64,000 nt of DNA from Methylotenera sp. (GCA_030652995.1 JAUSAG010000042.1:111140-175139), one strand, 5' to 3'; shown: positions 43,986 to 55,701, counted from the first letter of the stretch. Notes: generated by a model from the letters alone, not told the origin. A program made the numbers and translations.

Positions 43986-45185
43986 TTAATAGGTAACAAA
44001 AATGCGATAACCGGCAACGGTCTGACCTGTTGTTGTAATCGCAAGTTTGATTTTAATTGTTTCACCAGCCTTTAGCCCTGACGCTATATCAGTATTGGCT
44101 GGCAAGTATTCGGCTGGCTTAAAGACGCGTCTTAGTGTGGGGTTGTCATCACTATCGGTGAGCGTGAGCTCTAAATTTGGATAAGCTAAATTAAAGTCGG
44201 CCTTGTTAATTAAGCGGCTGGATAAGTGCATGACGCCCTCAACATTGAGATCTTCCTGCATGTCAGAATCATCAATTACTATTGACTCAATCTGCTTAGG
44301 CAAACTGACGCTACAGCCCAATGACTGACAAGCTTTCTCTAGGATGGGTTTGGTGCTAGGGTAATAAGTTGCAATGTTGTCGCGTAAAAAATAAATGGTT
44401 TGAGCTACGGCGCATATTAGTAATATAAAAGCACCCATTAGCCATAACCAGCGGCGAGATTTTTTGTTGATGTTTTTAGTGGTGAGCTTATCTTTACTTG
44501 CTAAATCATCAAAGTAATTAGCGCGATTATCTGCAATGATGCTGAGTTTGGTGATGTCATTCAAGTTTTTGATTTGCTCGGCATCAAACGCCCGCTCTGC
44601 TCGGTCATCAAGGTCGCCTTCATCATCGCTAGTCATGGTGGTGGTGTCGCTAGCGTTATTAGCTTCAGCGGCAAAGGCTTGCACGTCTTCAACTGAGGCT
44701 GATAATTCAAGCGCCTCGACAAAAGGCGCCTGAATTTGATTAAATGGGGCTTGATTGAGCGAGGATAGATTTGAGGCGTTAGTATTTGATAACGCATTTT
44801 CATCTAATGCCGCATGGTCTATCGCGGGCCATTCTTCTTCAGTTTTTTGATTGATTTGACTAGAAGCCGGGTGATGTAGCGCTGTGTTCTCAGGGGTGAT
44901 AATTTGTGCTGAGTCACCATCAATATTAGGTGTCGGCTCATTTTCTATGGGTGCGGAGCGTGCTGCTGATATAGTCGTTGCCTCTATTTCTAAGGCGATT
45001 TCAATTGGCGGGTTTTCAGCAACTGTTGTTTCTGCTACTGGAGTGTCTATCTCAAACAGCTGTGTTTTTGCATCAAATACATGCAGGCACTGCCCGCAGC
45101 GAACTTTACCACCATGCTTGTGCAGCTGTGCTTCAGTTACAAAAAATTGCGTTTCACAGGCTGGGCAGCGAGTTATGGCGCGCAT
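43986..45185 (-). CDS. MJ0042-type zinc-ribbon / DUF3426 membrane protein
   Basis: TRCPACETQFFVTEAQLHKHGGKVRCGQCLHVFDA; one TM; C-terminal DUF3426-like domain. Confidence 0.88.
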   Translation of the reverse strand: MRAITRCPACETQFFVTEAQLHKHGGKVRCGQCLHVFDAKTQLFEIDTPVAETTVAENPPIEIALEIEATTISAARSAPIENEPTPNIDGDSAQIITPENTALHHPASSQINQKTEEEWPAIDHAALDENALSNTNASNLSSLNQAPFNQIQAPFVEALELSASVEDVQAFAAEANNASDTTTMTSDDEGDLDDRAERAFDAEQIKNLNDITKLSIIADNRANYFDDLASKDKLTTKNINKKSRRWLWLMGAFILLICAVAQTIYFLRDNIATYYPSTKPILEKACQSLGCSVSLPKQIESIVIDDSDMQEDLNVEGVMHLSSRLINKADFNLAYPNLELTLTDSDDNPTLRRVFKPAEYLPANTDIASGLKAGETIKIKLAITTTGQTVAGYRIFVTY

Positions 45186-46069
45186 TGTTTAGTGCCAGTG
45201 AGTAACACCCATGAATCCATATACTGTGGGGATTCCATATCAAACCATTGTGCATAAATCGCAGAAACAGCAGACGCTTGCTCGCGTAAAATGCCAGAAA
45301 GCGCAATCTTGCCACCTACTTTGCACGATTTTGCGAGCGCGGGGGCTAAAACACTTAATGCACTGGATAAAATATTGGCAACCACAATATCAAATGTTTG
45401 TGATTGATATTGGCTGGCATGGTAAAAGTCGGCCACAACGGCATTTTGTTCGGCGTTATATAAGCTTGACTGAATCGCTTGCGCGTCAATATCAGTACCG
45501 ACTACATGCCCCGCGCCCAATTTTTTAGCCGCAATGGCTAAAATGCCAGAACCACAGCCGTAATCCAGCACGCTGGCACCTGCGGTTACCGTTTGCGTTA
45601 ACCAAGCCAAACATAGGTGCGTGGTTGGGTGGCTACCGGTGCCAAATGCCAAGCCCGGGTCTAAGATAATGTTAATCGCATCGGGGTTTGGTGAGCTGTG
45701 CCATGTAGGCACAATCCACAGATTATCTGTAATTTTGATAGGGTCAAATTGTGATTGTGTTGCACGCACCCAATCTTGTTCTTGAATGATCTCGGTTGAG
45801 TATTGCAGATTAGATAGCTTGGTTTGCTGTTGCAGTTTGGCCATCATGTCGCCAACATCAACGCCTTCATCAAACAGTGCGCTGACCAGGTTTTGCTGCC
45901 AAATTCCAGGCGGTGGATCGCCAGGCTCGCCAAAAATTGGCTGTTCATCAACCGTTTCAGCGTTAGCATCCTCAATAATTGCCGAGAGTGCACCTAGCGC
46001 CATCAGCGTATCGCTAATGAAATCAGCGGTATGATCCTGTGCTTCAATTTTTAACGATACCCAAGCCAT
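45173..46069 (-). CDS. prmA: Ribosomal protein L11 methyltransferase
   Basis: DPGLAFGTGSHPTTHLCLAWL; VLDYGCGSGILAIAAKKLGA. Confidence 0.96.
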   Translation of the reverse strand: MAWVSLKIEAQDHTADFISDTLMALGALSAIIEDANAETVDEQPIFGEPGDPPPGIWQQNLVSALFDEGVDVGDMMAKLQQQTKLSNLQYSTEIIQEQDWVRATQSQFDPIKITDNLWIVPTWHSSPNPDAINIILDPGLAFGTGSHPTTHLCLAWLTQTVTAGASVLDYGCGSGILAIAAKKLGAGHVVGTDIDAQAIQSSLYNAEQNAVVADFYHASQYQSQTFDIVVANILSSALSVLAPALAKSCKVGGKIALSGILREQASAVSAIYAQWFDMESPQYMDSWVLLTGTKQCAP

Positions 46070-46080
46070 GCACTACTCAC

Positions 46081-47436
46081 TTATTTGTTATAAATACCAA
46101 GCTTTTGTTCAAGGTAGTGAATGCTGGTGCCACCCAAGTGAAAGGCTGCATCGGCCATTAAATCTGCATGTAGCGCAATGTTAGTGCTAATGCCATCAAC
46201 CATCATTTCAGATAAAGCAATGCGCATACGTGCAATGGCTTGCTCGCGCGTATCGCCATAGGTGATGAGCTTGCCTATCATTGAGTCGTAATGCGGTGGC
46301 ACCGTATAGCCTGCGTAGGCGTGGGTATCAAGACGCACACCTGGCCCACCTGGCATGTGGAAGGTTTTAATTTTTCCTGGCGATGGCACAAAAGTGTAAG
46401 GGTCTTCAGCATTTAAGCGGCACTCAATGGCATGACCTTTAAGCACAATATCTTTTTGACGGAATTTAAGCTTCTCACCCGCAGCGACAAAAATCTGCTG
46501 CTGTACTAAATCAATCCCTGTAATCATTTCTGTCACAGTGTGCTCAACTTGCAATCGCGTATTCATCTCAATGAAGTAAAACTCATTATTTTCATATAAG
46601 AATTCAAAAGTACCTGCGCCACGATACTTAATTTTACGGCAGGCCTCTGCGCAACGTTCGCCAATTTTGTCGCGTAGCCTTGTGTTTAAAAGAGGTGCTG
46701 GTGCCTCTTCAATAATTTTTTGATGGCGGCGTTGCATTGAGCAATCACGTTCACCTAAATATACGGCATTGCCGTGTTGATCCGCTAATATCTGAATTTC
46801 AATATGACGCGGGTTTTCAAGGTATTTTTCCATGTAAACCACGGGGTTGCCAAAAGCGGCTTGCGCCTCGGCTTTGGTCATATTGACTGAAGTAAGCAAT
46901 GCAGCTTCGGTATGCACCACACGCATGCCGCGCCCACCACCGCCACCGGACGCTTTAATAATAACCGGGTAGCCAATTTGCTTTGCTGTTTTAATAATCT
47001 CAGCAGGGTCATCAGGTAGAGCGCCTTCTGAGCCGGGTACGCAAGGTACGCCAGCTTTACGCATCGCTTCTTTGGCGGATACTTTGTCGCCCATTAAACG
47101 GATGGTTTCAGCACGCGGACCAATAAATACAAAGCCGCTTTGTTCTACGCGCTCTGCAAAGTCAGCATTTTCAGATAAAAAGCCGTATCCTGGGTGAATC
47201 GCCTGCGCGTCGGTGACCTCAGCCGCGCTAATTACAGCGGGTACATTTAAGTAACTTTGGCTGGAAGGTGCGGGGCCGATACAAACGGATTCATCCGCTA
47301 ATTTTACGTATTTAGCTTCACGGTCAGCCTCGGAGTGAACGGCAACCGTTCTGATGCCAAGTTCGCGACATGCGCGTTGAACGCGTAGAGCGATTTCACC
47401 GCGATTTGCGATTAAGATTTTGTCAAACATAGCCAT
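46081..47436 (-). CDS. accC: Acetyl-CoA carboxylase biotin carboxylase subunit
   Basis: [26 protein letters not shown]. Confidence 0.97.
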   Translation of the reverse strand: MAMFDKILIANRGEIALRVQRACRELGIRTVAVHSEADREAKYVKLADESVCIGPAPSSQSYLNVPAVISAAEVTDAQAIHPGYGFLSENADFAERVEQSGFVFIGPRAETIRLMGDKVSAKEAMRKAGVPCVPGSEGALPDDPAEIIKTAKQIGYPVIIKASGGGGGRGMRVVHTEAALLTSVNMTKAEAQAAFGNPVVYMEKYLENPRHIEIQILADQHGNAVYLGERDCSMQRRHQKIIEEAPAPLLNTRLRDKIGERCAEACRKIKYRGAGTFEFLYENNEFYFIEMNTRLQVEHTVTEMITGIDLVQQQIFVAAGEKLKFRQKDIVLKGHAIECRLNAEDPYTFVPSPGKIKTFHMPGGPGVRLDTHAYAGYTVPPHYDSMIGKLITYGDTREQAIARMRIALSEMMVDGISTNIALHADLMADAAFHLGGTSIHYLEQKLGIYNK

Positions 47437-47514
47437 GAAAGTGAAGTCCTAATTTATACAATAACTTTAAACAATAATTGAAGATTAAGCGATAACTCAG
47501 CGGTTCAAAATAAC

Positions 47515-47964
47515 TTAGCCAATAATAAACAGTGGCTCGCCGTATTCAACGGCTTGACCATTATCAACCAGGATTTTTTTAACGACGCCAGCCTTGTCAG
47601 ATTCAATCTCATTTAATAACTTCATAGCTTCAATAATACAAAGAGTGTCACCTATTGCAACAGTATCACCGACTTCAACAAACGATTTTGCATCAGGCGA
47701 GGGTGAGCGGTAAAGCGTACCAACCATGGGTGAGTTAACTGCATGGCCTTCTTCAACGGCAGGAGCCGCCTCTGCAACGGGAGCTGCCACTTGTGGTGCG
47801 ACGGCATGTTGCTGAGGCGCATAGTTGGCGTAATGTTGTGCCGGTGCTTGCGATGTAAAGTTACGGCTGATACGTACTTTTTCACCGTCTTCTGTGAGTT
47901 CAAGCTCAGAAATGCCAGATGCTTCAACAAGATCAATTAATTTTTTAAGTTTGCGTAAATCCAT
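47515..47964 (-). CDS. accB: Acetyl-CoA carboxylase biotin carboxyl carrier protein
   Basis: [28 protein letters not shown] biotinylation motif. Confidence 0.97.
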   Translation of the reverse strand: MDLRKLKKLIDLVEASGISELELTEDGEKVRISRNFTSQAPAQHYANYAPQQHAVAPQVAAPVAEAAPAVEEGHAVNSPMVGTLYRSPSPDAKSFVEVGDTVAIGDTLCIIEAMKLLNEIESDKAGVVKKILVDNGQAVEYGEPLFIIG

Positions 47965-47997
47965 AGTAACCCCTAATTAAAACTGACTATTATTATT

Positions 47998-48447
47998 TTA
48001 AGAACGATTGATATGATTGATAGCGTAATCAAGCGCTAATGTGTAGCCATGCGCCCCTAAACCGCTGATAACGCCAACAGCAATATCAGTGAAATAAGAG
48101 TGATGGCGAAATGCCTCACGTGCATAAACGTTAGATAGATGCACTTCGATAAAAGGTACTTTAACTGCGCTGAGTGCGTCGCGCATGGCAACTGATGTGT
48201 GTGTGAATGCAGCCGGGTTGATGATGACAAAATCAACCTTTTTAAATGCAATTGACTGAATTTTAGTGATAAGTTCAGCTTCTGCATTGCTTTGAAATGT
48301 TTCTAGCTCAACCTTGGCTAATTGTGCTTGTGTGACGAGCGTCTGGTTGATGCTTTCAAGCGTTGTGTTGCCGTAATGCTCCGGCTCACGTAACCCTAAC
48401 AGATTAAGATTAGGACCATGTAGCACTAAAATAGATTTAGTTGGCAT
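47998..48447 (-). CDS. aroQ: Type II 3-dehydroquinate dehydratase
   Basis: [38 protein letters not shown]. Confidence 0.96.
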   Translation of the reverse strand: MPTKSILVLHGPNLNLLGLREPEHYGNTTLESINQTLVTQAQLAKVELETFQSNAEAELITKIQSIAFKKVDFVIINPAAFTHTSVAMRDALSAVKVPFIEVHLSNVYAREAFRHHSYFTDIAVGVISGLGAHGYTLALDYAINHINRS

Positions 48448-48614
48448 GATAAACCGCCGGTTTCAGATACTTGTTGCCTAAATTACAATAATTCATAATC
48501 GCAAGTTTGCCGAAGTTAAAGCGTTTTGTCCAGTAACTTTGGAGTAACTAGGCGAAATTATATGGGATGCCACTATCAACATGCTGATAGCATTGGGCAA
48601 TTAAAAACTTGTCG

Positions 48615-49166
48615 TTACTCTGATAATAAAGGTTTGATTGCAGTCTCAATCAGTGATTTAGAGATGCGACCAAAGTAAGTATTAACCACTTGGCCGTCAG
48701 CGTTAATAATTACAGTATAGGGTAACACGCCTTTGTCATTACCTAACGGCCCGCTTAAATCCGTTTCTGGGCTATCTGCAACAAAAATCGGGTAGCTGAC
48801 AGGGGATGTTTGCAAAAATTCCTGCACTAAATTGAGTTCATCCAGGGCAAGACCTAATACTGCTACGTTTTTATGCTGATATTCTTGGTGCAATTGAGTC
48901 AGCTCAGGCATTTCTTCTCGGCATGGTGGGCACCAGGTTGCCCAAAAATTAAGCACAATAATTTTGCCCTGATACTGCTTTAGGTTTTGTGGTTTACCTT
49001 CTGTATTAATGAAGGCGGTGGTAAAAAGCACATCCGTTGCAATGTTGGTGTTATTGCCGAGAGCATTGGTCGGGTAGAAGGCGCGTATCGCTAGGCCTAA
49101 GCTTAGCATGACCAAGATGATACCTAGGCTGGCAATAAATTTTTTGAACACGCTCATGTTTAGCAT
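48615..49166 (-). CDS. TlpA-like thiol:disulfide protein
   Basis: VLNFWATWCPPCREEMPEL. Confidence 0.92.
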   Translation of the reverse strand: MLNMSVFKKFIASLGIILVMLSLGLAIRAFYPTNALGNNTNIATDVLFTTAFINTEGKPQNLKQYQGKIIVLNFWATWCPPCREEMPELTQLHQEYQHKNVAVLGLALDELNLVQEFLQTSPVSYPIFVADSPETDLSGPLGNDKGVLPYTVIINADGQVVNTYFGRISKSLIETAIKPLLSE

Positions 49167-51058
49167 TCTATGGTTTCAGGTAAGCAGCTGCCGCGCTGGT
49201 TGAGTGTTAGCAAAAAATCGTCTGCGTTTTGGTAACCGACTACTTTCAGATTTGATTCGTGTTCTGATTTAGCATTGAAAAAGAGAATGCCCGGTGGTCC
49301 GAATAGGCTGAATTTTTTTAACAAGGCTTTGTCGTCATCATTGTTTTCAGTCACATCTACTTGTAATAACACCGTATCTTTTAGCGCGGATTGCACGCGG
49401 GAATCGCTAAAGGTAAATTGCTCCAGCTCTTTGCAAGAGACGCACCAGTCTGCATAAAAATCAAGCATCACAGGCTTGCCTTTTGCTGCTAGGAGCTGGC
49501 TTTCAAGGTCGGTGAGGTTTCTAACGCGGTTAAACTGTAATGCACTTTGTTGGTGTGTACTGTTGGTTTTTGCCAGCAAGCCACCTAATGGCTCAAGTGG
49601 TGATTTAGCGTTTGATAAAGCGCCAATCAGCATGGCTAAGCCTGATACTAGTAGAATAATGGCGATGCCTTTCCAGAACTTGAGGGCTGGTTTGGCGTCG
49701 ACGGGGAGGTTATCTAATGCGTGCATGAAAATTGCGGGCACTATTAACAAGGCCGCCCATAGCGCCATTTGTACACTCACTGGAATAATCGGTGCAATTA
49801 GCCACACCGCAACGCCTAACATGAGTACGCCAAATACGTTACGCACGGCGTTCATCCAGCTGCCAACCTTGGGTAATAGCGTACCTGCCGATGCGCCAAT
49901 AAGCAGGAGCGGTGTACCCATGCCGAGAGAGAGTGAAAATAAGGCAACGCCACCGAGCACCACATCATTTGTAGAACTAATGTAGAGCAATGCACCAGCG
50001 AGTGGTGCCGCTACACATGGGCTAATGATCAACGCGGATAATATTCCCATCAGAAAGTCACTGAAAAAGCGCCCGCCTTTGATGCGGTGACTTAAATTAA
50101 ACAGGCTGTTTTCTAGACTGCTGGGGAGCTTGAGCTCATAAAAACCAAACATGGAAAGGGCGAGTAACGCAAAAATTGATGCGCCAAATCCTAGCGCCCA
50201 CGGGGTTTGCAAGGCACTACTTAACATTTGTCCAGAAAGCCCAGCGGCTATACCCGCCAAGGTGTAAGTTAAACACATGCCCAAGGTATAGGCTAATGAC
50301 AAATTAAATGCATGCAGACGGGTTACATGTGCATTTTTACCAATGATGATAGAGGACAAAATCGGAATCATCGGGAACACGCAGGGGGTGAATGCAAGCA
50401 ACAAGCCAGCGCCAAAAAATCCTAAAATAATGAGCCACCATTTGCCGCTTTTGAGCAAGTCCGCGGCTTTGCTATCGCTACTCAAAGAGTTGTTTGTACT
50501 TTGTGTGACCGTGGCTGTTGGTGCGGTAGTCTCGGCATTGTTGTTGTTGGAAGTAGTATTAGGGACGATGGTGAAGGTTTTGTGTTGAGGCGCATAACAT
50601 AAACCTTTTTCGCTACAGCCCTGATAGGTGGCTTTAACTGTAATAGCTGCATTTTGCACACCTTTGACGGTAATTACCCCGGTAAAGTCTTGATGATAAA
50701 CTTCCATTTCGCCAAAGTTGGGGTCATTTTTAATGTCGCCTGCTGGCAGGCTGATTTCGTGTTGAATAGCGGGCGTTAACACAAATTTTATGCGTTCTTT
50801 GTATAAATAATAGTCGGGTGCTACGGTGAAATTAGCCAAAATTTGGTGGCTGGATTGCCTAATATCCAGGCCAAATGCAACATCAGGTGATAAAAACTTA
50901 TCTTCAGTCGCGTTGTTGGTAAATAAGCCTTTAAGTGTGTTGCCGGCATTGCCTGCGATGCTCACGGGCGCAGATAGGGCTATATATGTGAGTAGTAAAC
51001 AATAAAAAATTCGTTTTAACATTGCGGCCTTCAAATAGACAATTGTGCGTTTACCCAT
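49160..51058 (-). CDS. dsbD: Thiol:disulfide interchange protein DsbD
   Basis: N-terminal DsbD-alpha, 8-TM core, DFYADWCVSCKELEQFTF C-terminal domain. Confidence 0.95.
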   Translation of the reverse strand: MGKRTIVYLKAAMLKRIFYCLLLTYIALSAPVSIAGNAGNTLKGLFTNNATEDKFLSPDVAFGLDIRQSSHQILANFTVAPDYYLYKERIKFVLTPAIQHEISLPAGDIKNDPNFGEMEVYHQDFTGVITVKGVQNAAITVKATYQGCSEKGLCYAPQHKTFTIVPNTTSNNNNAETTAPTATVTQSTNNSLSSDSKAADLLKSGKWWLIILGFFGAGLLLAFTPCVFPMIPILSSIIIGKNAHVTRLHAFNLSLAYTLGMCLTYTLAGIAAGLSGQMLSSALQTPWALGFGASIFALLALSMFGFYELKLPSSLENSLFNLSHRIKGGRFFSDFLMGILSALIISPCVAAPLAGALLYISSTNDVVLGGVALFSLSLGMGTPLLLIGASAGTLLPKVGSWMNAVRNVFGVLMLGVAVWLIAPIIPVSVQMALWAALLIVPAIFMHALDNLPVDAKPALKFWKGIAIILLVSGLAMLIGALSNAKSPLEPLGGLLAKTNSTHQQSALQFNRVRNLTDLESQLLAAKGKPVMLDFYADWCVSCKELEQFTFSDSRVQSALKDTVLLQVDVTENNDDDKALLKKFSLFGPPGILFFNAKSEHESNLKVVGYQNADDFLLTLNQRGSCLPETIEC

Positions 51059-51357
51059 TGTAAATAGCGAGGTAAGCCACCACTTACATGGATAGAGATT
51101 ATTTCCGGAAGTTCATACGGATGCGCTTTTATGATCGCGGCTTCCAGTGCATTATACTGAGTTTGATTGGTTTTAATGAGCAGGGGAACCTCGCTCACGT
51201 GTTCTATTTTACCTTGCCATGCATAAATTGATTGGCAAGGGCTTAACAGGTTGACACACGCAGCCAGATTTTGCGAAATGAGTGTTTCAGCCAACTGCTT
51301 GGCACTCGCTTCATTGGGCATATTGGTTAATACCAGTAAAATAGCTTCAGGATTCAA
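51031..51357 (-). CDS. cutA: Divalent cation tolerance protein CutA
   Basis: LAACVNLLSPCQSIYAWQGKIEHVSEVPLLIKT. Confidence 0.95.
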   Translation of the reverse strand: MNPEAILLVLTNMPNEASAKQLAETLISQNLAACVNLLSPCQSIYAWQGKIEHVSEVPLLIKTNQTQYNALEAAIIKAHPYELPEIISIHVSGGLPRYLQWVNAQLSI

Positions 51358-51389
51358 AATTTAAGGTCACACATCAAAGGTTATACATT

Positions 51390-51803
51390 ATGCGATTGTT
51401 AATGGTTTTGATTTTACTCGCTTTTCCCATTGCCGAGATATGGCTACTAATAGAATTAGGACAGCACTATGGTTTATGGTTATTAGTATATTTAGTTATG
51501 ATAGCTTTGTTGGGCTTTCGGCTTATTCGGGATGAAAAATCATTGTTTTCAGGCCGCATGGCGCAAACTTTAAGTGCGGGTGGAAATCCAATAAAAGCCA
51601 TGTTTGGCAGTGCGCGTAATATAATCGCGGGTGTATTGTTAATTTTGCCAGGCGTAATCACTGATGTTATTGCGGTTATTTTGTTACTAATACCCATTAA
51701 AAATACTCAGCCACCAAATAACAATCAGCCGTCATCGCCTTACCAAGCAAAGAAAGCGGCCAATGATGATGTGATAGAGGGCGAGTTTCGCCGAGAAGAT
51801 TAA
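51390..51803 (+). CDS. fxsA: FxsA family membrane protein
   Basis: FPIAEIWLLIELGQHYGLW...LILPGVITDVIAVILLLIP. Confidence 0.9.
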   Translation: MRLLMVLILLAFPIAEIWLLIELGQHYGLWLLVYLVMIALLGFRLIRDEKSLFSGRMAQTLSAGGNPIKAMFGSARNIIAGVLLILPGVITDVIAVILLLIPIKNTQPPNNNQPSSPYQAKKAANDDVIEGEFRRED

Positions 51804-51971
51804 AATTAGAGCAAGTTGCTGTCCACGACATACACCAAATGCACGAACATATTTGAAATGTAACTTAATGAATTTAAAGTTTGTTTTTCGTGAATTTCGC
51901 GTGATTCATGGACAATGGCGATTTTTAGCTTCAAAGATACCCAATTAAAAAGCAACAGAGAAAACTAAAGT

Positions 51972-52988
51972 ATGACACACCAAATCACCATTCAACCGAG
52001 CGGACATTCTTATACCGCAAAAGCCTATGAAACCATATTGGAATCTGCCATAGAGGCTGGTTTTAACTTGCCCTATGGTTGTCGCAATGGTGCTTGCGGT
52101 AGTTGCAAAGGCGTAGTGCTAAGTGGTGAAGTGGATTATGGTGACTATACCGCCAGCGCACTGACCGAGGCAGAGAAGGTGGCAGGCAAGGCTTTATTCT
52201 GCTGTGCTAGGCCACTTACTGATATCACTATTGAATGCCGCGAAATTAATGCGGGGGTGATTCATCCACGCATTATTCCCACACGGGTTGAACGTAAGCT
52301 ACAGTTGTCACATGATGTCATGGCATTGTTTTTAAAGCTACCAAGTAACGAGCATTTGCAGTTTTACGCTGGGCAATACATCGAATTTTTGCTTAAAGAT
52401 GGCAAGCGCCGTGCATTTTCGCTCGCCAATGCGCCGCATGTGGATAATTTACTTGAGCTACACTTGCGCTTAATTCCAGATGGGCAATTTACGCAGTATG
52501 TGTTTAATGAAATGCCAGACAAAGCCATTTTGCGCATAGAGGCGCCATTTGGTGGCTTTTATTATCGTGACGATTCGACAAAGCCGATGATTATGGTGGC
52601 AGGCGGCACCGGCTTCGCGCCCATCAAGGGCATTGTAGAGCACATGCTTCACAACAATATCAAACGCAATGTAACCTTGTATTGGGGTGCCAAAACGTTA
52701 CAAGACCTTTATATGCCTGAGTTGCCAACCGCTTGGGCAGAGGCACATTCGCACATTCAATTTATACCAGTGTTATCTGATGCGTTACCTGAAGACCCTT
52801 GGCAAGGCCGCACCGGCTTGGTGCATCAAGCGGTATTAGATGATGCAGGGGATTTAAGTGAGTTTGAAGTGTATTGCTGTGGCGCACCCGCAATGGTAGA
52901 GGTGGCGCATGTAAGTTTTTTAAACGCAGGTTTGCCTGAAGATGCGTTTTATTCAGATGCGTTTAACTATGCGAAGCCATCAAAGTAA
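51972..52988 (+). CDS. 2Fe-2S/FAD oxidoreductase (CDP-6-deoxy-delta-3,4-glucoseen reductase-like)
   Basis: NLPYGCRNGACGSCKG ferredoxin motif; RAFSLANAPH FAD site; MVAGGTGFAPIKG NAD site. Confidence 0.88.
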   Translation: MTHQITIQPSGHSYTAKAYETILESAIEAGFNLPYGCRNGACGSCKGVVLSGEVDYGDYTASALTEAEKVAGKALFCCARPLTDITIECREINAGVIHPRIIPTRVERKLQLSHDVMALFLKLPSNEHLQFYAGQYIEFLLKDGKRRAFSLANAPHVDNLLELHLRLIPDGQFTQYVFNEMPDKAILRIEAPFGGFYYRDDSTKPMIMVAGGTGFAPIKGIVEHMLHNNIKRNVTLYWGAKTLQDLYMPELPTAWAEAHSHIQFIPVLSDALPEDPWQGRTGLVHQAVLDDAGDLSEFEVYCCGAPAMVEVAHVSFLNAGLPEDAFYSDAFNYAKPSK

Positions 52989-53081
52989 TCTTTTTGTTAA
53001 GCCCGGTATTTTGTAGCTTCAGCATGACACGCGAGAATGTTTCAGGCTGCTAGACCATGCCTCGAGCCTCTATGTTGAACA

Positions 53082-55145
53082 TTAAACCTTCACCAACTCA
53101 CCCGCATTACCCATCCACCTTTCTAGGTGACTTTCTACTTCTGCCGGATAATTTTTTAACAGTTGATCTGCCAGCGTTTTAGCAGTTTCCAGCAAATCGA
53201 CATTACGGGCTAAATCAGCAATCTTGAGCATAGGCACACCACTCTGGCGTACCCCAAGCAACTCGCCAGGGCCTCGGATTTGCAGGTCAGCCTGGGCGAT
53301 TGCAAATCCGTCATTACTCTCATAAATTACTTTTAAGCGCGCACGAGCGGTTTCAGAAAGTTTGTTTTGATAAAGTAAAATACAGGTACTTTTTGTGGTT
53401 CCACGACCCACGCGTCCGCGTAGTTGGTGTAGTTGCGACAGCCCCATGCGTTCTGCGTGCTCTATCACCATTAAACTGGCATTCGGCACATCGACGCCGA
53501 CTTCGATCACCGTGGTGGCAACTAATAGTTGTGAGGCGCCTGCACTAAACTCTGCCATCACTGCCTGCTTTTCAGTTGATTTCATGCGGCCATGCACTAA
53601 GCCTATTTTCAACTCTGGAAATTCATTTTGCATTAGCGCGTAAGTATCGTTGGCGGTGGCTAATTGTAACGCCTCTGATTCCTCTATCAGCGGGCATACC
53701 CAATAGGCTTGATTGCCCTGTAAACACGCTTCACGTACACGCTGCAAAATTTCGTCACGCCGACTATCTGAAACTAACTTAGTCACGATAGGCGTGCGGC
53801 CAGGCGGCAATTCATCAATCACCGAAACATCCAGATCAGCATAATAACTCATCGACAAAGTACGTGGGATAGGCGTTGCCGACATCATCAACTGGTGAGG
53901 CTCAGGCTGCCCTTTTTGACGCAAGGCTAAACGCTGGTGAACGCCAAAGCGGTGTTGTTCATCAATGATGGCTACCCCTAGGTTTTTAAATTGCACCGCC
54001 TCTTGAAACAAAGCGTGCGTGCCCACCACTAATTGCGCATCGCCATTTGCGATAGAAGTAAGTGCCGCTTCGCGGTCTTTTTTGTTTTGGCTACCGGTTA
54101 ACCATGCAATACGAATGTTTAACGGCGATAACCAACCTAACATTTTACGGTAGTGCTGCTCGGCTAAAATTTCAGTCGGTGCCATCAAAGCGACTTGCCA
54201 GCCATTTTCGATACTTTGCAATGCAGCCATGCAAGCCACAATAGTTTTACCGCTACCGACATCCCCCTGCAACAACCGCTGCATGGGATGCGGCTGGGTT
54301 AAATCGCGCTCTATTTCTAATACTACTTTTTGCTGCGCACTAGTTAACGCAAACGGTAAGCTTTTTAGCAACGCTGAAACCAATTGTTTTGAAGGTGAGA
54401 ATTGTGGCGCACTCACGCTGCGGCGGCGTGCATAGTGTTTGCGCATAGAAAGCTGCTGTGCCAACAGCTCGTCAAAAGCCAATCGGTGCCAGTGTGCTGT
54501 AGATTTGTTGTCTAAAGCTTGTAAATCGACTTCAGGGCTTGGATGATGTAGCGCTTGTAAACTTGCCGCAAAACTTGGCAGGTGCAGATTTTCATAAACA
54601 CTAGCGGGTAGTGTTTCTGTCAACGCCGCTTGCGCCAGCGCCAGGCTAATCGCTTTGCGTAAATTGGCTTGGGTAAGACCTGCCACGGTTGGGTAAACTG
54701 GCGTTAAGGTCTCCGCCACTACTGTTTTTTCACCCACGGCTTTACAGGTAGGGTGAACAATCTCATAGCCAAAAAATCCATTGCGCACTTCGCCATATAC
54801 ACGCAACTTTGCACCTACTTTAAGTGCTGCAATTTGGCTGGGGTAAAAATGCAAAAAACGCAAAGTGAGTTGGCCACTGGCGTCTTCTAGTCTAGCGATA
54901 AGCGCTTTACGCGGTTTGTAAGTCACCTCTGCGTGAACAATCTCCCCTTCTACTTGCGAAGATTCCCCCGTCCGCAAATCACGAATCGCGGTGATGTGCG
55001 TTTCATCGATGTAACGCATTGGCAAATGTAGCAATAAAGCTTGCAGATTGCCAATGCCAAGCTTGGCTAAATTGGCAACTAGTGGCTTGCTGAACGCCTT
55101 GATTTCACTTAGTGCAAGCATATTCACGAGTGATTTTGTAGCCAA
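53082..55145 (-). CDS. recG: ATP-dependent DNA helicase RecG
   Basis: LLQGDVGSGKTIVACMAAL; IIDEQHRFGVHQRLALRQKG. Confidence 0.97.
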   Translation of the reverse strand: MATKSLVNMLALSEIKAFSKPLVANLAKLGIGNLQALLLHLPMRYIDETHITAIRDLRTGESSQVEGEIVHAEVTYKPRKALIARLEDASGQLTLRFLHFYPSQIAALKVGAKLRVYGEVRNGFFGYEIVHPTCKAVGEKTVVAETLTPVYPTVAGLTQANLRKAISLALAQAALTETLPASVYENLHLPSFAASLQALHHPSPEVDLQALDNKSTAHWHRLAFDELLAQQLSMRKHYARRRSVSAPQFSPSKQLVSALLKSLPFALTSAQQKVVLEIERDLTQPHPMQRLLQGDVGSGKTIVACMAALQSIENGWQVALMAPTEILAEQHYRKMLGWLSPLNIRIAWLTGSQNKKDREAALTSIANGDAQLVVGTHALFQEAVQFKNLGVAIIDEQHRFGVHQRLALRQKGQPEPHQLMMSATPIPRTLSMSYYADLDVSVIDELPPGRTPIVTKLVSDSRRDEILQRVREACLQGNQAYWVCPLIEESEALQLATANDTYALMQNEFPELKIGLVHGRMKSTEKQAVMAEFSAGASQLLVATTVIEVGVDVPNASLMVIEHAERMGLSQLHQLRGRVGRGTTKSTCILLYQNKLSETARARLKVIYESNDGFAIAQADLQIRGPGELLGVRQSGVPMLKIADLARNVDLLETAKTLADQLLKNYPAEVESHLERWMGNAGELVKV

Positions 55146-55684
55146 TCAATCACTTGTGCTGCATTTTGATTGGGCGGAAAGACTGGGTAAAAAACCTTTT
55201 TAATAATGCCGTGCTCGGCAACCAGCGTTAATCTTTTATAAAGCTGTAACGCATCCACTTTAAATACCGGTAACTCCAAAGTAGAATGTAGTAAAAACCC
55301 ACTGTCACTGAGTAAGTCAAAAGGTAAATGCAACCGACGTTTTAGTTCCAATTGATAATCTGTCGTTTGTGAACTTAAACCAAAAACCGCAGCATCCAGC
55401 GCCTGGAGATCTTGATAATGATGACTAAAATCACAGGCTTGCGGAGTGCATCCCCTCGCTCCAGGGATTTCATCCCAACCTTCAGGAAGTGCAAGCTCTG
55501 GACGCCCAGTCAAGGGGTAAACATAAATAACGAGCCTGTGTTTATATCTGGACAAGTTAATAAGCTGCCCATTAGTTGCATGAAGCCCAGTCTTCGGTAA
55601 CGGCATACCCTCTAGATGTGCCGCCATTCCGTCATTGACGGGTATTGGCAACCCATCCGGTAAGGTATTGAGCTGACTACGCAC
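55124..55684 (-). CDS. Peroxiredoxin (AhpC/TSA, Bcp-like)
   Basis: VIYVYPLTGRPE...ARGCTPQACDFSHHYQDLQ. Confidence 0.85.
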   Translation of the reverse strand: MRSQLNTLPDGLPIPVNDGMAAHLEGMPLPKTGLHATNGQLINLSRYKHRLVIYVYPLTGRPELALPEGWDEIPGARGCTPQACDFSHHYQDLQALDAAVFGLSSQTTDYQLELKRRLHLPFDLLSDSGFLLHSTLELPVFKVDALQLYKRLTLVAEHGIIKKVFYPVFPPNQNAAQVIDWLQNHS

Positions 55685-55701
55685 GCGCGCTGAAAGCTAG
55701 C

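Noticed and set aside
53300-54435. Plus-strand ORFs opposite recG
   Set aside because: Antisense to a strongly supported recG gene.
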